NCBI GenBank assembly: GCA_030825115.1
Contig: JAPJQL010000013.1
Span: 5,090 to 69,089, forward strand
DNA from: Lachnospiraceae bacterium
GTDB lineage: Bacteria > Bacillota > Clostridia > Lachnospirales > Lachnospiraceae
Reading direction: 5' to 3'
Length of the DNA: 64,000 bases
Shown here piece by piece: positions 35,005 through 42,890 of this stretch (its first letter is position 1; every line of letters starts with the position of its first letter). The translations under genes were made by a program, and so were the position numbers. The notes beneath the pieces were generated by a model. That model made no database searches. It was not told where the DNA came from and was given only the letters and a program-made list of their open reading frames with translations.

Positions 35005-35033
35005 ATTATATAGACTATTTTACTTAATAACAA
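35005..35033 (-). promoter_or_regulatory. Promoter of the 207-residue gene
   Basis: Minus strand TTGTTA, 17 bases, TATAAT. The -10 lies in a palindrome (TATATAATA-caa-TATTATATA), so a regulator could also bind here. The transcript would begin near 34998 and include the structured leader. Confidence 0.65.
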
Positions 35034-35131
35034 GCAGGTAAAACCAGACCCTTTCTCATTTTCTCGAAAATCTTAAAATTTTCCTCAAAAAAGTGTTGAC
35101 AAGCGCCATTTTCTATTGTATTAAATGGACA

Positions 35132-35950
35132 TTACAGCGAAAGACGTTCCAGGCAGGCACGTTTTTCAGCGATAGTCTCCATCGTATAGATTCTGGTTGT
35201 TTCGATATTGGAGTGTCCGAGAATGTCCGACAATTCCGCAATATTTCCAATCTCCTTCATATAGGTCTTGGCAAAGAGATGGCGGAAGCTGTGCGGGTAC
35301 ACACGCTCCGGCGCCACTCCTGCCGCCGCGGCAATCCGCTTCAGGCCTTTCCATATTCCCGTCACGTCCATCGGCTTTTCCCTGTCCGTCCCATAAAAAA
35401 TAATGCCCGACTGAATACCTTTGGACCTGCAATAATCCCGCAGCAATTCACACAGACTGTCAGGGATACAGATTTCCCGTATTTTCCCCTTATGGCTGAT
35501 TACCGCGAGGCGTTCTTCCAACGCCTCGCAAGTTATATACCGGAGCTCCCCTACCCGGATACCGGTTCCTGCCAATGTTTTCATAATACAATAATATTTC
35601 CACTTCCCATTCTTCTGCACATAACTTAAAAGCTTATGATAATCGGAAAGTTCCAACACCTGGTTCAGGCTGCTCCGCTTCTGGATGCGCTCCAGCCTGA
35701 CCGCCAGCTCAGGTTTATCCAACCATTTCAGATATCTATTCAAACTGACCAGATAAGAATTTACACTGGAAGGACTGTACCTTGCCTTCAGGAACTCTTT
35801 GTATTGTATAACAGTGTCCTTCCCAATCACTTCCGAATTCACCGCATATTCTAAAAATTTCCCGATATCTCTCTCATATTTCCGAATCGTAATTTCTTTA
35901 ATCTCTTTAAGCAACAGGCTTTCCCGAAACAGTACGATCGAGTTCTCCAT
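35132..35950 (-). CDS. Tyrosine recombinase/integrase
   Basis: 272 residues from the ATG at 35950, one base past the upstream stop, with GAGGAG just before it; longer readings overlap the upstream gene. The N-terminal core-binding domain is helical (ENSIVLFRESLLLKEIKEIT). The catalytic domain has Arg in TGIRVGELRYIT, the H-x-x-R in PHSFRHLFAKTYMK, GHSNIETTRIY with Tyr nucleophile near the C-terminus. All expected residues are present. It is close to the XerC/D-like integrase family. Translational coupling to the NlpC-like gene is likely. Inverted repeats near 34.9 kb and the palindrome at 35.0 kb are possible sites but cannot be assigned. Confidence 0.88.
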   Translation of the reverse strand: MENSIVLFRESLLLKEIKEITIRKYERDIGKFLEYAVNSEVIGKDTVIQYKEFLKARYSPSSVNSYLVSLNRYLKWLDKPELAVRLERIQKRSSLNQVLELSDYHKLLSYVQKNGKWKYYCIMKTLAGTGIRVGELRYITCEALEERLAVISHKGKIREICIPDSLCELLRDYCRSKGIQSGIIFYGTDREKPMDVTGIWKGLKRIAAAAGVAPERVYPHSFRHLFAKTYMKEIGNIAELSDILGHSNIETTRIYTMETIAEKRACLERLSL

Positions 35951-35951
35951 A

Positions 35952-36827
35952 TCACTCCTCATGATTCCCATTTTTTCCATGCCGGTATCCACCTTCTTCC
36001 CAACCCAGGCCAATTCTCCTCAGAAATGCCTCCCATCTGTTTAACCGCACCAATGCCCCGGTCCTTCCCGGTGCAAATGAAAGTATCATTCTGTCGGCAG
36101 CCATTCTCCCCTGGTCGTCAAAATAATACACTTTTCCATTAATCTCTTTCAATCCTGTCACCATACAACAATCGGCGGCAAAATAATACCACATGCCATT
36201 CTCGTAGTACCACTGCTCCGCCAAGGCATATCCGTCATGGTCAAACCGGTACCATTTGTCACCGTCCCGTTTCCAAGTATCATAAACGCACATCTTTGGA
36301 TTCAGATAATACCTCCATCCATCCCCCTCTTTCACCCATCCGTCTTTTAAATCCGGTTTTATCTTCTCAGCAGGATCATATATATCACACAGTTTTAAAA
36401 CATAATGCCATCTCACCATATCAATACTCTGCCGGATCACACCGGTATAGACGCTGGTCGCCGCCACATATTCCCCGTTCCCGATGTAAATCCCGATATG
36501 TCCCGGTTTCCAGAGCGCCCACCCCGCCATACTCTCATCCAGAAATACAAACAGCACTCTTTTTTCCGCTGTATTAAAATACTCCTGGATTTCACGCTTT
36601 TTTCCCGTATACCAACTGATCAGACCGGGACTGTCCACACAGATCTGATTCAAATTCCGTTTTGTCCGCTTTATATACTGCGAGGTGTATTTGTTCGGAT
36701 TTTCCGCGATCAACTCCTGCAGCCGCTTATGGGTGAGTACCTCCCCTTTTGCGCCATAGGCAAATTTCGTCCCGACTTTCCCTTTGACAAATTCTATCAG
36801 ACCTTCCCTGGTTTTTTGTTCCATCAT
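35952..36827 (-). CDS. NlpC/P60-fold protein with wall-binding repeats and substituted catalytic Cys
   Basis: 291 residues. Residues 1-150 match the NlpC/P60 domain of the paralogue at 38.96-39.79 kb. The active-site segment reads CVDSPGLISW where the paralogue has CTDCSGLISW, so the nucleophilic Cys is Ser and the next Ser is Pro. The downstream KPGHIGIYIGNG with its His is kept. Wall-binding units follow (GWRYYLNPKMCVYDTWKRDG, YRFDHDGYALAEQWY, YYFDDQGRMAADRM). No signal peptide is evident, as in phage-type lysins. It may bind wall without cutting it. The start is 36827 or 36824. It faces the operator at 36.9 kb and is coupled to the integrase. Confidence 0.82.
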   Translation of the reverse strand: MMEQKTREGLIEFVKGKVGTKFAYGAKGEVLTHKRLQELIAENPNKYTSQYIKRTKRNLNQICVDSPGLISWYTGKKREIQEYFNTAEKRVLFVFLDESMAGWALWKPGHIGIYIGNGEYVAATSVYTGVIRQSIDMVRWHYVLKLCDIYDPAEKIKPDLKDGWVKEGDGWRYYLNPKMCVYDTWKRDGDKWYRFDHDGYALAEQWYYENGMWYYFAADCCMVTGLKEINGKVYYFDDQGRMAADRMILSFAPGRTGALVRLNRWEAFLRRIGLGWEEGGYRHGKNGNHEE

Positions 36828-36854
36828 TCATTTCTCCTCTCCTGTTTTCCCTGA

Positions 36855-36964
36855 ATTATAAATTTTCTTCATCAAATCTAATATGCAAATAAGGTGTTAC
36901 CGTCCGTACGGTGCATGAGACACACCCTTTTTGCATAAAAAATTCTCCCCAAACTTTGTATTCT
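36855..36964. promoter_or_regulatory. Divergent dyad operator A with two -10 boxes
   Basis: Arms ACACC-N3-TTTGCAT face outward at 36922-36936 (plus) and 36883-36897 (minus), with exactly 24 bases between GGTGT and ACACC. Twenty-two bases beyond each TTGCAT lie TATTCT at 36959 (toward the DUF6431 gene) and TATAAT at 36855-36860 (toward the NlpC-like gene). Arm spacing, the 3-base gap and the 22-base distance recur in operator B. Confidence 0.65.
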
Positions 36965-37003
36965 TCAAGACATCCCTTTTCTAAATGAAAGGAGTGTCTA
37001 CCA

Positions 37004-37354
37004 ATGATAATAGCCACTGACTACAAAATTCTCTGTCACAACAAGATTTACTACGTGTATAATCACCAAGAACCACTCTGCCCCACCTGCAACATTCCTC
37101 TGAATGTACGTGACAGCAGAAAACGGAACATGATTACCGACAGCGGTGAATCCCTTCCGTTTCGCCTTCGGCGTCTGCGCTGCCCCAAATGCCATTCCGT
37201 CCACATTGAACTTCCAGACATCATGGAGCCGCACAAGCACTATTCTCTCGACGTCATTACCCAAACGGTAAATGGCACCCGAAATGACTGCCCGGCTGAT
37301 GATTCCACGATATACCGCTGGAAGTCTTCCAACAACCGAAACACCAGAACATAA
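37004..37354 (+). CDS. DUF6431-type zinc-ribbon protein, copy 1
   Basis: 116 residues starting ATGATAATAGCC with an AAAGGAG site. Two zinc-knuckle pairs are seen: CPTCNIPLNVRDSRKRNMI and LRCPKCHSVHIELPDIM. It is about 65% identical over its length to copy 2 at 42.3 kb. Clostridial genomes often contain many copies of DUF6431 proteins near mobile DNA, and the family's function is unknown. It is transcribed in the opposite direction from its neighbours, under the right half of operator A. The C-terminus is shorter than in copy 2. Confidence 0.7.
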   Translation: MIIATDYKILCHNKIYYVYNHQEPLCPTCNIPLNVRDSRKRNMITDSGESLPFRLRRLRCPKCHSVHIELPDIMEPHKHYSLDVITQTVNGTRNDCPADDSTIYRWKSSNNRNTRT

Positions 37355-37449
37355 AAGGGATGAGAGGCAAAAAGGGTATTTGCAGCAGTGGTGCATGCAA
37401 ATACCCTTTCTCTTGTAATACGGCTATTCGTCCTCCTCCGCCCAGTCAT

Positions 37450-38751
37450 TCACATGCTGAATTCCCGTTTGAGCAATGCTTTTAATCCTGAGTCATCTAT
37501 ACCAATTGCATGATAAACCGCAGCTCTGTGCTTCACCGCTGCATCTTCAAAAACCGCATCTTTTTCCGTATCCTTCAAGTAATCTTCATATCTGAGTTCC
37601 AATTGTTCAGCAGATGGCCAGTCATCTTTTTTGACCTGCTTATAAAACTGTTCAAAAAGCGTATCTGAACTTTCTTCAAAAGAATTTGATTTTTTCCTCT
37701 TTCCAAGCAAATCTCCGGCAGTCACCTCAATTGCCTGATAGTTTCCGGCGTCATCATATTGGTGCAATATGATCTTGGTTCTTTTGGCGTTCTCGTATCT
37801 CCTCGTTTCATCCGGTGACAGCGCTTTACATTGCCTTTGCTTGATGATAACATCCATCGGCAGGCTCATCTCCGCCTCGTTGACCGCAAGATTCCAATCC
37901 CGGACATTGCTGTAACTCCTTCGTATTTCTCCTGCACCCTTCCTTAAAAAATTCAGTAATTTTTCCGGCTGGAATGGCTGCTCACTCTCCCTGTCCCTTC
38001 CTCTCCGAATCTGTACCATAACATCCACCATACGCAAAAACGCAGCGACAAAAATATCGGGATTGCTTCTCCAATCCTGGTTTTCAGCATTTTTAATTTC
38101 AGGCACCCCGGTCCACCAGTAATTGTATTCGGCCCAGGACAAATCCGGGATATGACCGGCAGATCCATGTCCATAATAGCAGCATCCTGAAAGAAATTTA
38201 CTCATCCAGACCGGAACGTGGTCAAAGGCTCCCAGCCCTTCCTTCTGTTCCCCGTAAAGCAGTTCGATATTCTGCACGATTCTCGGATTCTTACAAGTGA
38301 TTCCCACAAACTCCTGATGTGCATAGGAATCCGCCAATACATGCATGGTAATCCCAATCCGCTCCAGATTTATGACGTCTCCTTCGTCCTCTCCTCCCGG
38401 GATCAGTTTCCCGCAAATCTCGGTCATAGGCGTTCCGTCTCCGCAGGCAAATCGGATTGAATTATCATTCTCCAGGGAATTTCCCACCGGATTTCTTGGT
38501 ACAAAATGAAACGGCATCCAGGTTTTTGAAATAGAAAATGCCGATTCAATATTTTTGGAAAAATAGATTTCTGAAATCGATTTTGCCACTTCACTGAACA
38601 TAGGTGTTTCCGTATAACAGACCTTGGCCCGATCCCTCCCAAACTCGTCTACTTTCTGCGCCGCAAAAGCAATATCTTGTGCATCGTTCACATTGTATCC
38701 CGCCATCACTGCCGCCAAAAATGTGCCATACAGATGAAAATCTTTGTGCAT
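37450..38751 (-). CDS. DUF6765-like protein
   Basis: 433 residues, soluble. The N-terminal pattern MHKDFHLYGTFLAAVMAGYN and DAQDIAFAAQKVDEF, with HVLADSYAHQEFVGI near 135-150, matches DUF6765 family members, which share a His/Asp-rich core resembling zinc-dependent phospholipase-C-like folds. His and Asp residues in HKDFH, DEF, HVLADSYAH and DHVP could bind metal. The C-terminal third is charged and variable. It shares operator B with the NlpC/P60 gene. If it is a metal-dependent hydrolase, it could be a secreted effector; the enzymatic role is not demonstrated. Confidence 0.65.
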   Translation of the reverse strand: MHKDFHLYGTFLAAVMAGYNVNDAQDIAFAAQKVDEFGRDRAKVCYTETPMFSEVAKSISEIYFSKNIESAFSISKTWMPFHFVPRNPVGNSLENDNSIRFACGDGTPMTEICGKLIPGGEDEGDVINLERIGITMHVLADSYAHQEFVGITCKNPRIVQNIELLYGEQKEGLGAFDHVPVWMSKFLSGCCYYGHGSAGHIPDLSWAEYNYWWTGVPEIKNAENQDWRSNPDIFVAAFLRMVDVMVQIRRGRDRESEQPFQPEKLLNFLRKGAGEIRRSYSNVRDWNLAVNEAEMSLPMDVIIKQRQCKALSPDETRRYENAKRTKIILHQYDDAGNYQAIEVTAGDLLGKRKKSNSFEESSDTLFEQFYKQVKKDDWPSAEQLELRYEDYLKDTEKDAVFEDAAVKHRAAVYHAIGIDDSGLKALLKREFSM

Positions 38752-38805
38752 CTTATATCCTCCTACTAGTATTTTTTTCGTGCCGCAAGCCGCGCCACTA
38801 AGCTC

Positions 38806-38916
38806 ACTATAACATCCTGTCTTGTATCAGAGACTGCAAAACAGGTGTTCCATTGTTTGCCGGGCAAAGAGCACACCCCATTTGCATAAAGACAGGTCCG
38901 GGGAAACGTATATAGT
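38806..38916. promoter_or_regulatory. Divergent dyad operator B with two -10 boxes
   Basis: Same design as operator A: ACACC-N3-TTTGCA arms at 38873-38887 (plus) and 38834-38848 (minus) with the same 24-base centre. The leftward -10 TATAGT (38806-38811) is 22 bases from its arm; the rightward one (TATATA or TATAGT at 38909-38916) is 21-23 bases away. It lies between the DUF6765-like gene and the NlpC/P60 gene. Confidence 0.65.
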
Positions 38917-38959
38917 TTAGGCATAGAGTATATTGCAAGAAACATCAAGGAGAAAAAAC

Positions 38960-39787
38960 ATGAACAAAACCAGAAACCAATTGATTCAATTTTGCCTGAA
39001 AAAACAGGGAACTCCCTATGTCTTCGGGATGAAAGGCCAGGTCTTGACGGAAAGCGCCCTCCTTCAGCTTGCCGCCCAATACCCCAATGTATTTAATAAA
39101 TCATATATCAACCAGTCAAGGACATTTATTAACCGCCAGTGCACAGATTGTTCCGGTCTGATCAGCTGGTGTACCGGAATTCAGAAAAACAGCAGCGAAT
39201 ACAGAAACACCGCTGTCGTCACCAAAAATATAAACGAACTGGATGAGAGCATGGCTGGCTGGGCTCTCTGGAAACCAGGTCATATCGGTATTTATATCGG
39301 CAATGGAAAGTGCATAGAAGCAAAAGGTATCCAGTACGGAACCGTTAAGACGGATGTCTCAAAAACAAACTGGGTACTTGCATTAATGCTAAAGGATATT
39401 GACTATGGCGAAACCGCTCTGTCGGCGGATCACCCTGTCCGCTGGATTAAAGAAGACGGCGGTGTCCGGTTTTATCTGACTCCTGACCGTTATGTTGCAA
39501 ACGACTGGTACAAGGATGGCTCACAGTGGTTCTGGTTTGACGGAGCAGGTCATGCAATCCGAAATGACTGGTATTATTACAAAGACAACTGGTATTATTT
39601 CGGAGAAGATTTTGCGATGGTAACAGGAATCCAGGTGATTCATAAAATCATCTATTACTTTGAAGAAGACGGCGCACTGGCTAAAACAGATACCAATCTA
39701 ACGGTACAGATTGGGGCTGACGGAGTTATCCGCACCAACACAAAAACTCCGGAGTATGGCTCCCCGGCACTGGATGCCTTTTTTTAA
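38960..39787 (+). CDS. NlpC/P60 cell-wall hydrolase with wall-binding repeats
   Basis: 275 residues from the ATG at 38960 with AAGGAG seven bases upstream. The NlpC/P60 domain has the catalytic Cys in QCTDCSGLISWCTG (second Cys) and His in KPGHIGIYIGNGKCI, so it should cut peptidoglycan stem peptides. Wall-binding units follow (RFYLTPDRYVANDWYKDGSQ, FWFDGAGHAIRNDWYYYKDN, YYFEEDGALAKTD). No signal peptide is visible, as in lysins released by a holin or cell lysis. It is the active counterpart of the gene at 36 kb. It could help a contractile particle out of, or into, a cell wall; that is inference. Confidence 0.87.
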   Translation: MNKTRNQLIQFCLKKQGTPYVFGMKGQVLTESALLQLAAQYPNVFNKSYINQSRTFINRQCTDCSGLISWCTGIQKNSSEYRNTAVVTKNINELDESMAGWALWKPGHIGIYIGNGKCIEAKGIQYGTVKTDVSKTNWVLALMLKDIDYGETALSADHPVRWIKEDGGVRFYLTPDRYVANDWYKDGSQWFWFDGAGHAIRNDWYYYKDNWYYFGEDFAMVTGIQVIHKIIYYFEEDGALAKTDTNLTVQIGADGVIRTNTKTPEYGSPALDAFF

Positions 39788-39967
39788 GGCGAGAATCGTT
39801 CTTTACCGCAGCCCTAATCCCAAAATACAGTACACAGTATATCCTCGAAAGGTATCCAATTGATAAAAGAGGCCGAAACGCTTAATTTCAAAACATGATA
39901 TGCAGTTCAGGAATGCCGTCAACATTTTACGTCATTCCTTTCTCTGTCCTCCCATCAACATTGCACA

Positions 39968-41278
39968 TCATCCGTTTAGTCTGGCAGACACCCGAAAAAC
40001 GGTATCATCAAAATCAAACTTGACAGTTCCCTGATATTTTAAGATAATGCGCCGAACAGAAGCGGTACCAGTTCCATGTCCCGGATGTTTGGCAGATAAA
40101 AAAAACTCTCCATCTGTCTTTATCCTTCCATCAAAACTGTTATTAAGCAAAATAACAACCTGACTACCTGTTATTCCTGTTTTCAGATGAATAAACCGGT
40201 TCTGAGACTTCTGTCTGCTGCACGCTTCATATGCATTTTCAAGCAGATTTCCAAATAGAACAATCAAGTCCACGTCATCAACCCCTGTTTGGGCAGGAAA
40301 CTTCATCTGTACCGAAAAATCAATCCGCTTTTTCGCACACAAGTCAGCATAATAACAAATCAGAGCATTCAATGCCATATGACGGCAATAGATGAGAACA
40401 GGAACTTCCAGATTGGCGCAACAGATTTTTTCAGCAAAACTATGTAAACAGTCCAAATTGTCCTCTTTTAAATATATCTGCAGAACGTGTATCAATTGCC
40501 TCTGGTCATGGCTTGCCTGCCGGACTGCCTCTATCTGTTCAGAAAGGCTCTGGAAGTGAACGAGATTCATTTCCATCTGATGCTTTTCAGATTGAAGCTG
40601 AATCGTCAGAGCACTTGCCTCCACAAACTGCAATATCAACGTTAACACAAAAAACAAACCGGCACTCACAGCAAGCGAAAAAAACAGATTATGAGCCTCA
40701 CTGGAAAATATAAAAATACTGTCCGATGAATACAGACTATAGTAATATATCACGCCAAAAGTAACGGGAGCCAGCCAAGGCTTCTTCCAGACATCAATAC
40801 TCTCCGGTTTCTCCAGCACAGGGGATACCCTGTACAATAACCACCAAAACATGACCGGATACGTAACAGCCAGGACAAGCACAATGGAGATGCTTACTTC
40901 AATACAGTACGGTCCCTGCCAATACCAGTTTCCAAAAATGTGGAATCCCACATAGTTATAGAGAATAGCTGTCATACTGGCATAATTGAGAACCGTAATC
41001 ATGACAAAGAGCAGTTTCGACAACCGTTCGCGGATTGAACATCGGTAAAGAATCAGATAAATAACTACCCATAAGAGTGAAAAAACACAAGCCGATGCCG
41101 GAAAAAAGAAAGAAACGGTTCTTTTAACAAATCCCAGAAGATAAAGCATTGCGGTAAACAAAATTATGATTGGACGAGAGCGTATCTTAGCGCGGAAAGG
41201 GATCACCGCCAATATCACAAACGGTACAATATCGAAAAGCTCATACAGTGCCAGCTGGAGTATAAAGTCCGCACTCAT
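39968..41278 (-). CDS. Agr-type sensor histidine kinase (GHKL)
   Basis: 436 residues. The N-terminal 210 residues contain six or seven membrane helices. A coiled segment (FVEASALTIQLQSEKHQMEM) leads to the phospho-acceptor region SLSEQIEAVRQASHDQRQLI, with His in SHDQRQL. The GHKL ATPase has NLLENAYEACSRQ (N-box) and KHPGHGTGTASVRRIILKYQ (G-box). It starts four bases inside the response regulator gene, which lies upstream. AgrC-like kinases usually sense peptides, but no agrB or agrD homologue is seen here, so the signal is unknown. Confidence 0.9.
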   Translation of the reverse strand: MSADFILQLALYELFDIVPFVILAVIPFRAKIRSRPIIILFTAMLYLLGFVKRTVSFFFPASACVFSLLWVVIYLILYRCSIRERLSKLLFVMITVLNYASMTAILYNYVGFHIFGNWYWQGPYCIEVSISIVLVLAVTYPVMFWWLLYRVSPVLEKPESIDVWKKPWLAPVTFGVIYYYSLYSSDSIFIFSSEAHNLFFSLAVSAGLFFVLTLILQFVEASALTIQLQSEKHQMEMNLVHFQSLSEQIEAVRQASHDQRQLIHVLQIYLKEDNLDCLHSFAEKICCANLEVPVLIYCRHMALNALICYYADLCAKKRIDFSVQMKFPAQTGVDDVDLIVLFGNLLENAYEACSRQKSQNRFIHLKTGITGSQVVILLNNSFDGRIKTDGEFFLSAKHPGHGTGTASVRRIILKYQGTVKFDFDDTVFRVSARLNG

Positions 41279-42006
41279 ATTCTCTCCGCCCCAAACTTTT
41301 CAAAAAGATAATCGGAATACTTTTGCATTAACTTCTGCCGCTCCTTTTTACGGTACGGAACCCGCTCCCCTGTATCCATCAGGAAATTCATATCTTCTAC
41401 CTTTACTGCATGCGACATATTAATGATGCAGCCCCGATAACATTCCAGAAATTGGGGATAAGGATCCAGAAGCGATAACATCTGTGTAAAAGCCATTCGA
41501 ATCCTCACCATGCGTCGGGCACAGAGATGGATTTGGGAATAATGCCCATCAATATCACAATAAATGATATCATCCGCTGCAATCCACTGTTTTGTTCTGC
41601 CATCTGTAACAATAATCATGTTCTTTCGGTAAAAATGTTTTTCCAACGCCTTCTCCATAACTTCGTAAAACATATCATACGTAAACGGCTTCAGCAGATA
41701 TCCACAGGCATCCACAAGATATCCGTCAATCGCATAATCCGGGCTTGAAGTAATAAAGATGAGCGCCGTATCCCTCTCCATCTTCCGGAATTCTTCCGCC
41801 GTCTGCAAGCCATCCATCCCGTCCATGCAGCAATCAAGTATGACAAGATCAAAAAAATGTGGAGATAGGGCTCTGATAAAAGCTTCTCCACTGGAATAAA
41901 AGAAAAATTGTGGCTCCGATCCACCGCACTGCTGCAGAAATTGTTTCACATATCCGGCGATACTTACCTGATCTGGTTTAAAGTCATCTATGATAGCAAT
42001 TGTCAT
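41275..42006 (-). CDS. LytTR-family response regulator (AgrA-like)
   Basis: 243 residues from the ATG at 42006, preceded by AGGAGG; an upstream frame adds 25 residues without support. The receiver domain has IIDD near 5-8, the phospho-acceptor Asp in LVILDCCMDGMDG and a conserved Lys in GYLLKPFTYD. The LytTR domain contains IAADDIIYCDIDGHYSQIHL and FLECYRGCIINMSHAV. It overlaps the kinase gene by four bases (ATGA), so the pair is translationally coupled. It is a candidate for binding operators A and B. Confidence 0.9.
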   Translation of the reverse strand: MTIAIIDDFKPDQVSIAGYVKQFLQQCGGSEPQFFFYSSGEAFIRALSPHFFDLVILDCCMDGMDGLQTAEEFRKMERDTALIFITSSPDYAIDGYLVDACGYLLKPFTYDMFYEVMEKALEKHFYRKNMIIVTDGRTKQWIAADDIIYCDIDGHYSQIHLCARRMVRIRMAFTQMLSLLDPYPQFLECYRGCIINMSHAVKVEDMNFLMDTGERVPYRKKERQKLMQKYSDYLFEKFGAERI

Positions 42007-42296
42007 GCATTTGTGCCTCCTTTTGCACATAAGTTTGTCCATCTTAAAAGTAATGAGCAAAAAAAATCTAATGCATGACAATATTATATTTCATCTTTAC
42101 AGGCTGCGCAAGCCTTGAGAGGGATCTAGTTTCGCCATTATCTGCGTTAATTCGAACAATGCTATCATACGATATCTTTCCTCTTGAAGCCAAAATAATG
42201 CCTCTTGCGCCAAACGGTTGAAACAGGTATGAAACAATAGTATGTTAATTGTAAATAGGTATTCCCAGCATGAAAGCAAACGAGGAGTCTATGCTT

Positions 42297-42716
42297 ATGA
42301 TAATAACCAAAGATTATCAAATCCTGCGCCATAACCATATTTATTATATCAATAACATGCAAAAAGCACTCTGCCCTAATTGCAATTCGCCCCTTAAAGT
42401 ACACGACAGCAGAAAACGTCACTTAATCATTGACAGCGGCGATACCTTAATCTTCCGGCTTCGCCGCCTCAAATGTCCTCATTGCCATACACTCCATCTG
42501 GAACTCCCTGATATCATGCAGCCACATAAACACTATTCGCTTGAAGTTATCACCCACACGTTAGATCAGACCAGCAATAACTGTCCGGCGGATGATTCTA
42601 CCATTTACCGGTGGCGATATGGCGGCTCAGAATCATCAAGACGCACCTCAAAACAGGTGTGCCCAATTCTGCCTACGGATTACACCGCTTACAAGGCACA
42701 TCCCCCTGCGCCATGA
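42297..42716 (+). CDS. DUF6431-type zinc-ribbon protein, copy 2
   Basis: 139 residues from the ATG at 42297, nine bases after GAGGAG; an ATG six bases earlier is too close to that site. The knuckles are CPNCNSPLKVHDSRKRHLI and LKCPHCHTLHLELPDIM. It is longer than copy 1 at the C-terminus (VCPILPTDYTAYKAHPPAP), where the sequence after the conserved DDSTIYRW becomes unlike it. It lacks the ACACC-N3-TTTGCA operator. The conserved core ends near residue 110. Confidence 0.65.
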   Translation: MIITKDYQILRHNHIYYINNMQKALCPNCNSPLKVHDSRKRHLIIDSGDTLIFRLRRLKCPHCHTLHLELPDIMQPHKHYSLEVITHTLDQTSNNCPADDSTIYRWRYGGSESSRRTSKQVCPILPTDYTAYKAHPPAP

Positions 42717-42890
42717 CCGCATCCCTGCTTTCACCAGAATCAAGCCGGTTCTTTTCCGCTATGCTGCCGACGCTGGAACAATCAACTGTGCATACTGCCA
42801 TTCTCATCAAAGGAAATACCATCCTCCTGCTTTTCCCAGTCGCCTGCCCTTTCTTGTATTAAGCTTATCATGTAACCGCCACATCTGTAA

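Noticed and set aside
35096..35124. Plus-strand promoter TTGACA-17-TATTAA at the end of the integrase gene
   Set aside because: It would read antisense into the integrase and has no gene behind it. Possible antisense RNA, but not supported enough to list.
36998..37396. Minus-strand open frame opposite DUF6431 copy 1
   Set aside because: The plus-strand zinc-ribbon protein has a paralogue, ribosome site and operator; the minus frame has none.
39909..39940. Terminator after the NlpC/P60 gene
   Set aside because: An 11-bp stem with one mismatch is present but there is no T-run on either strand, so I left it out.
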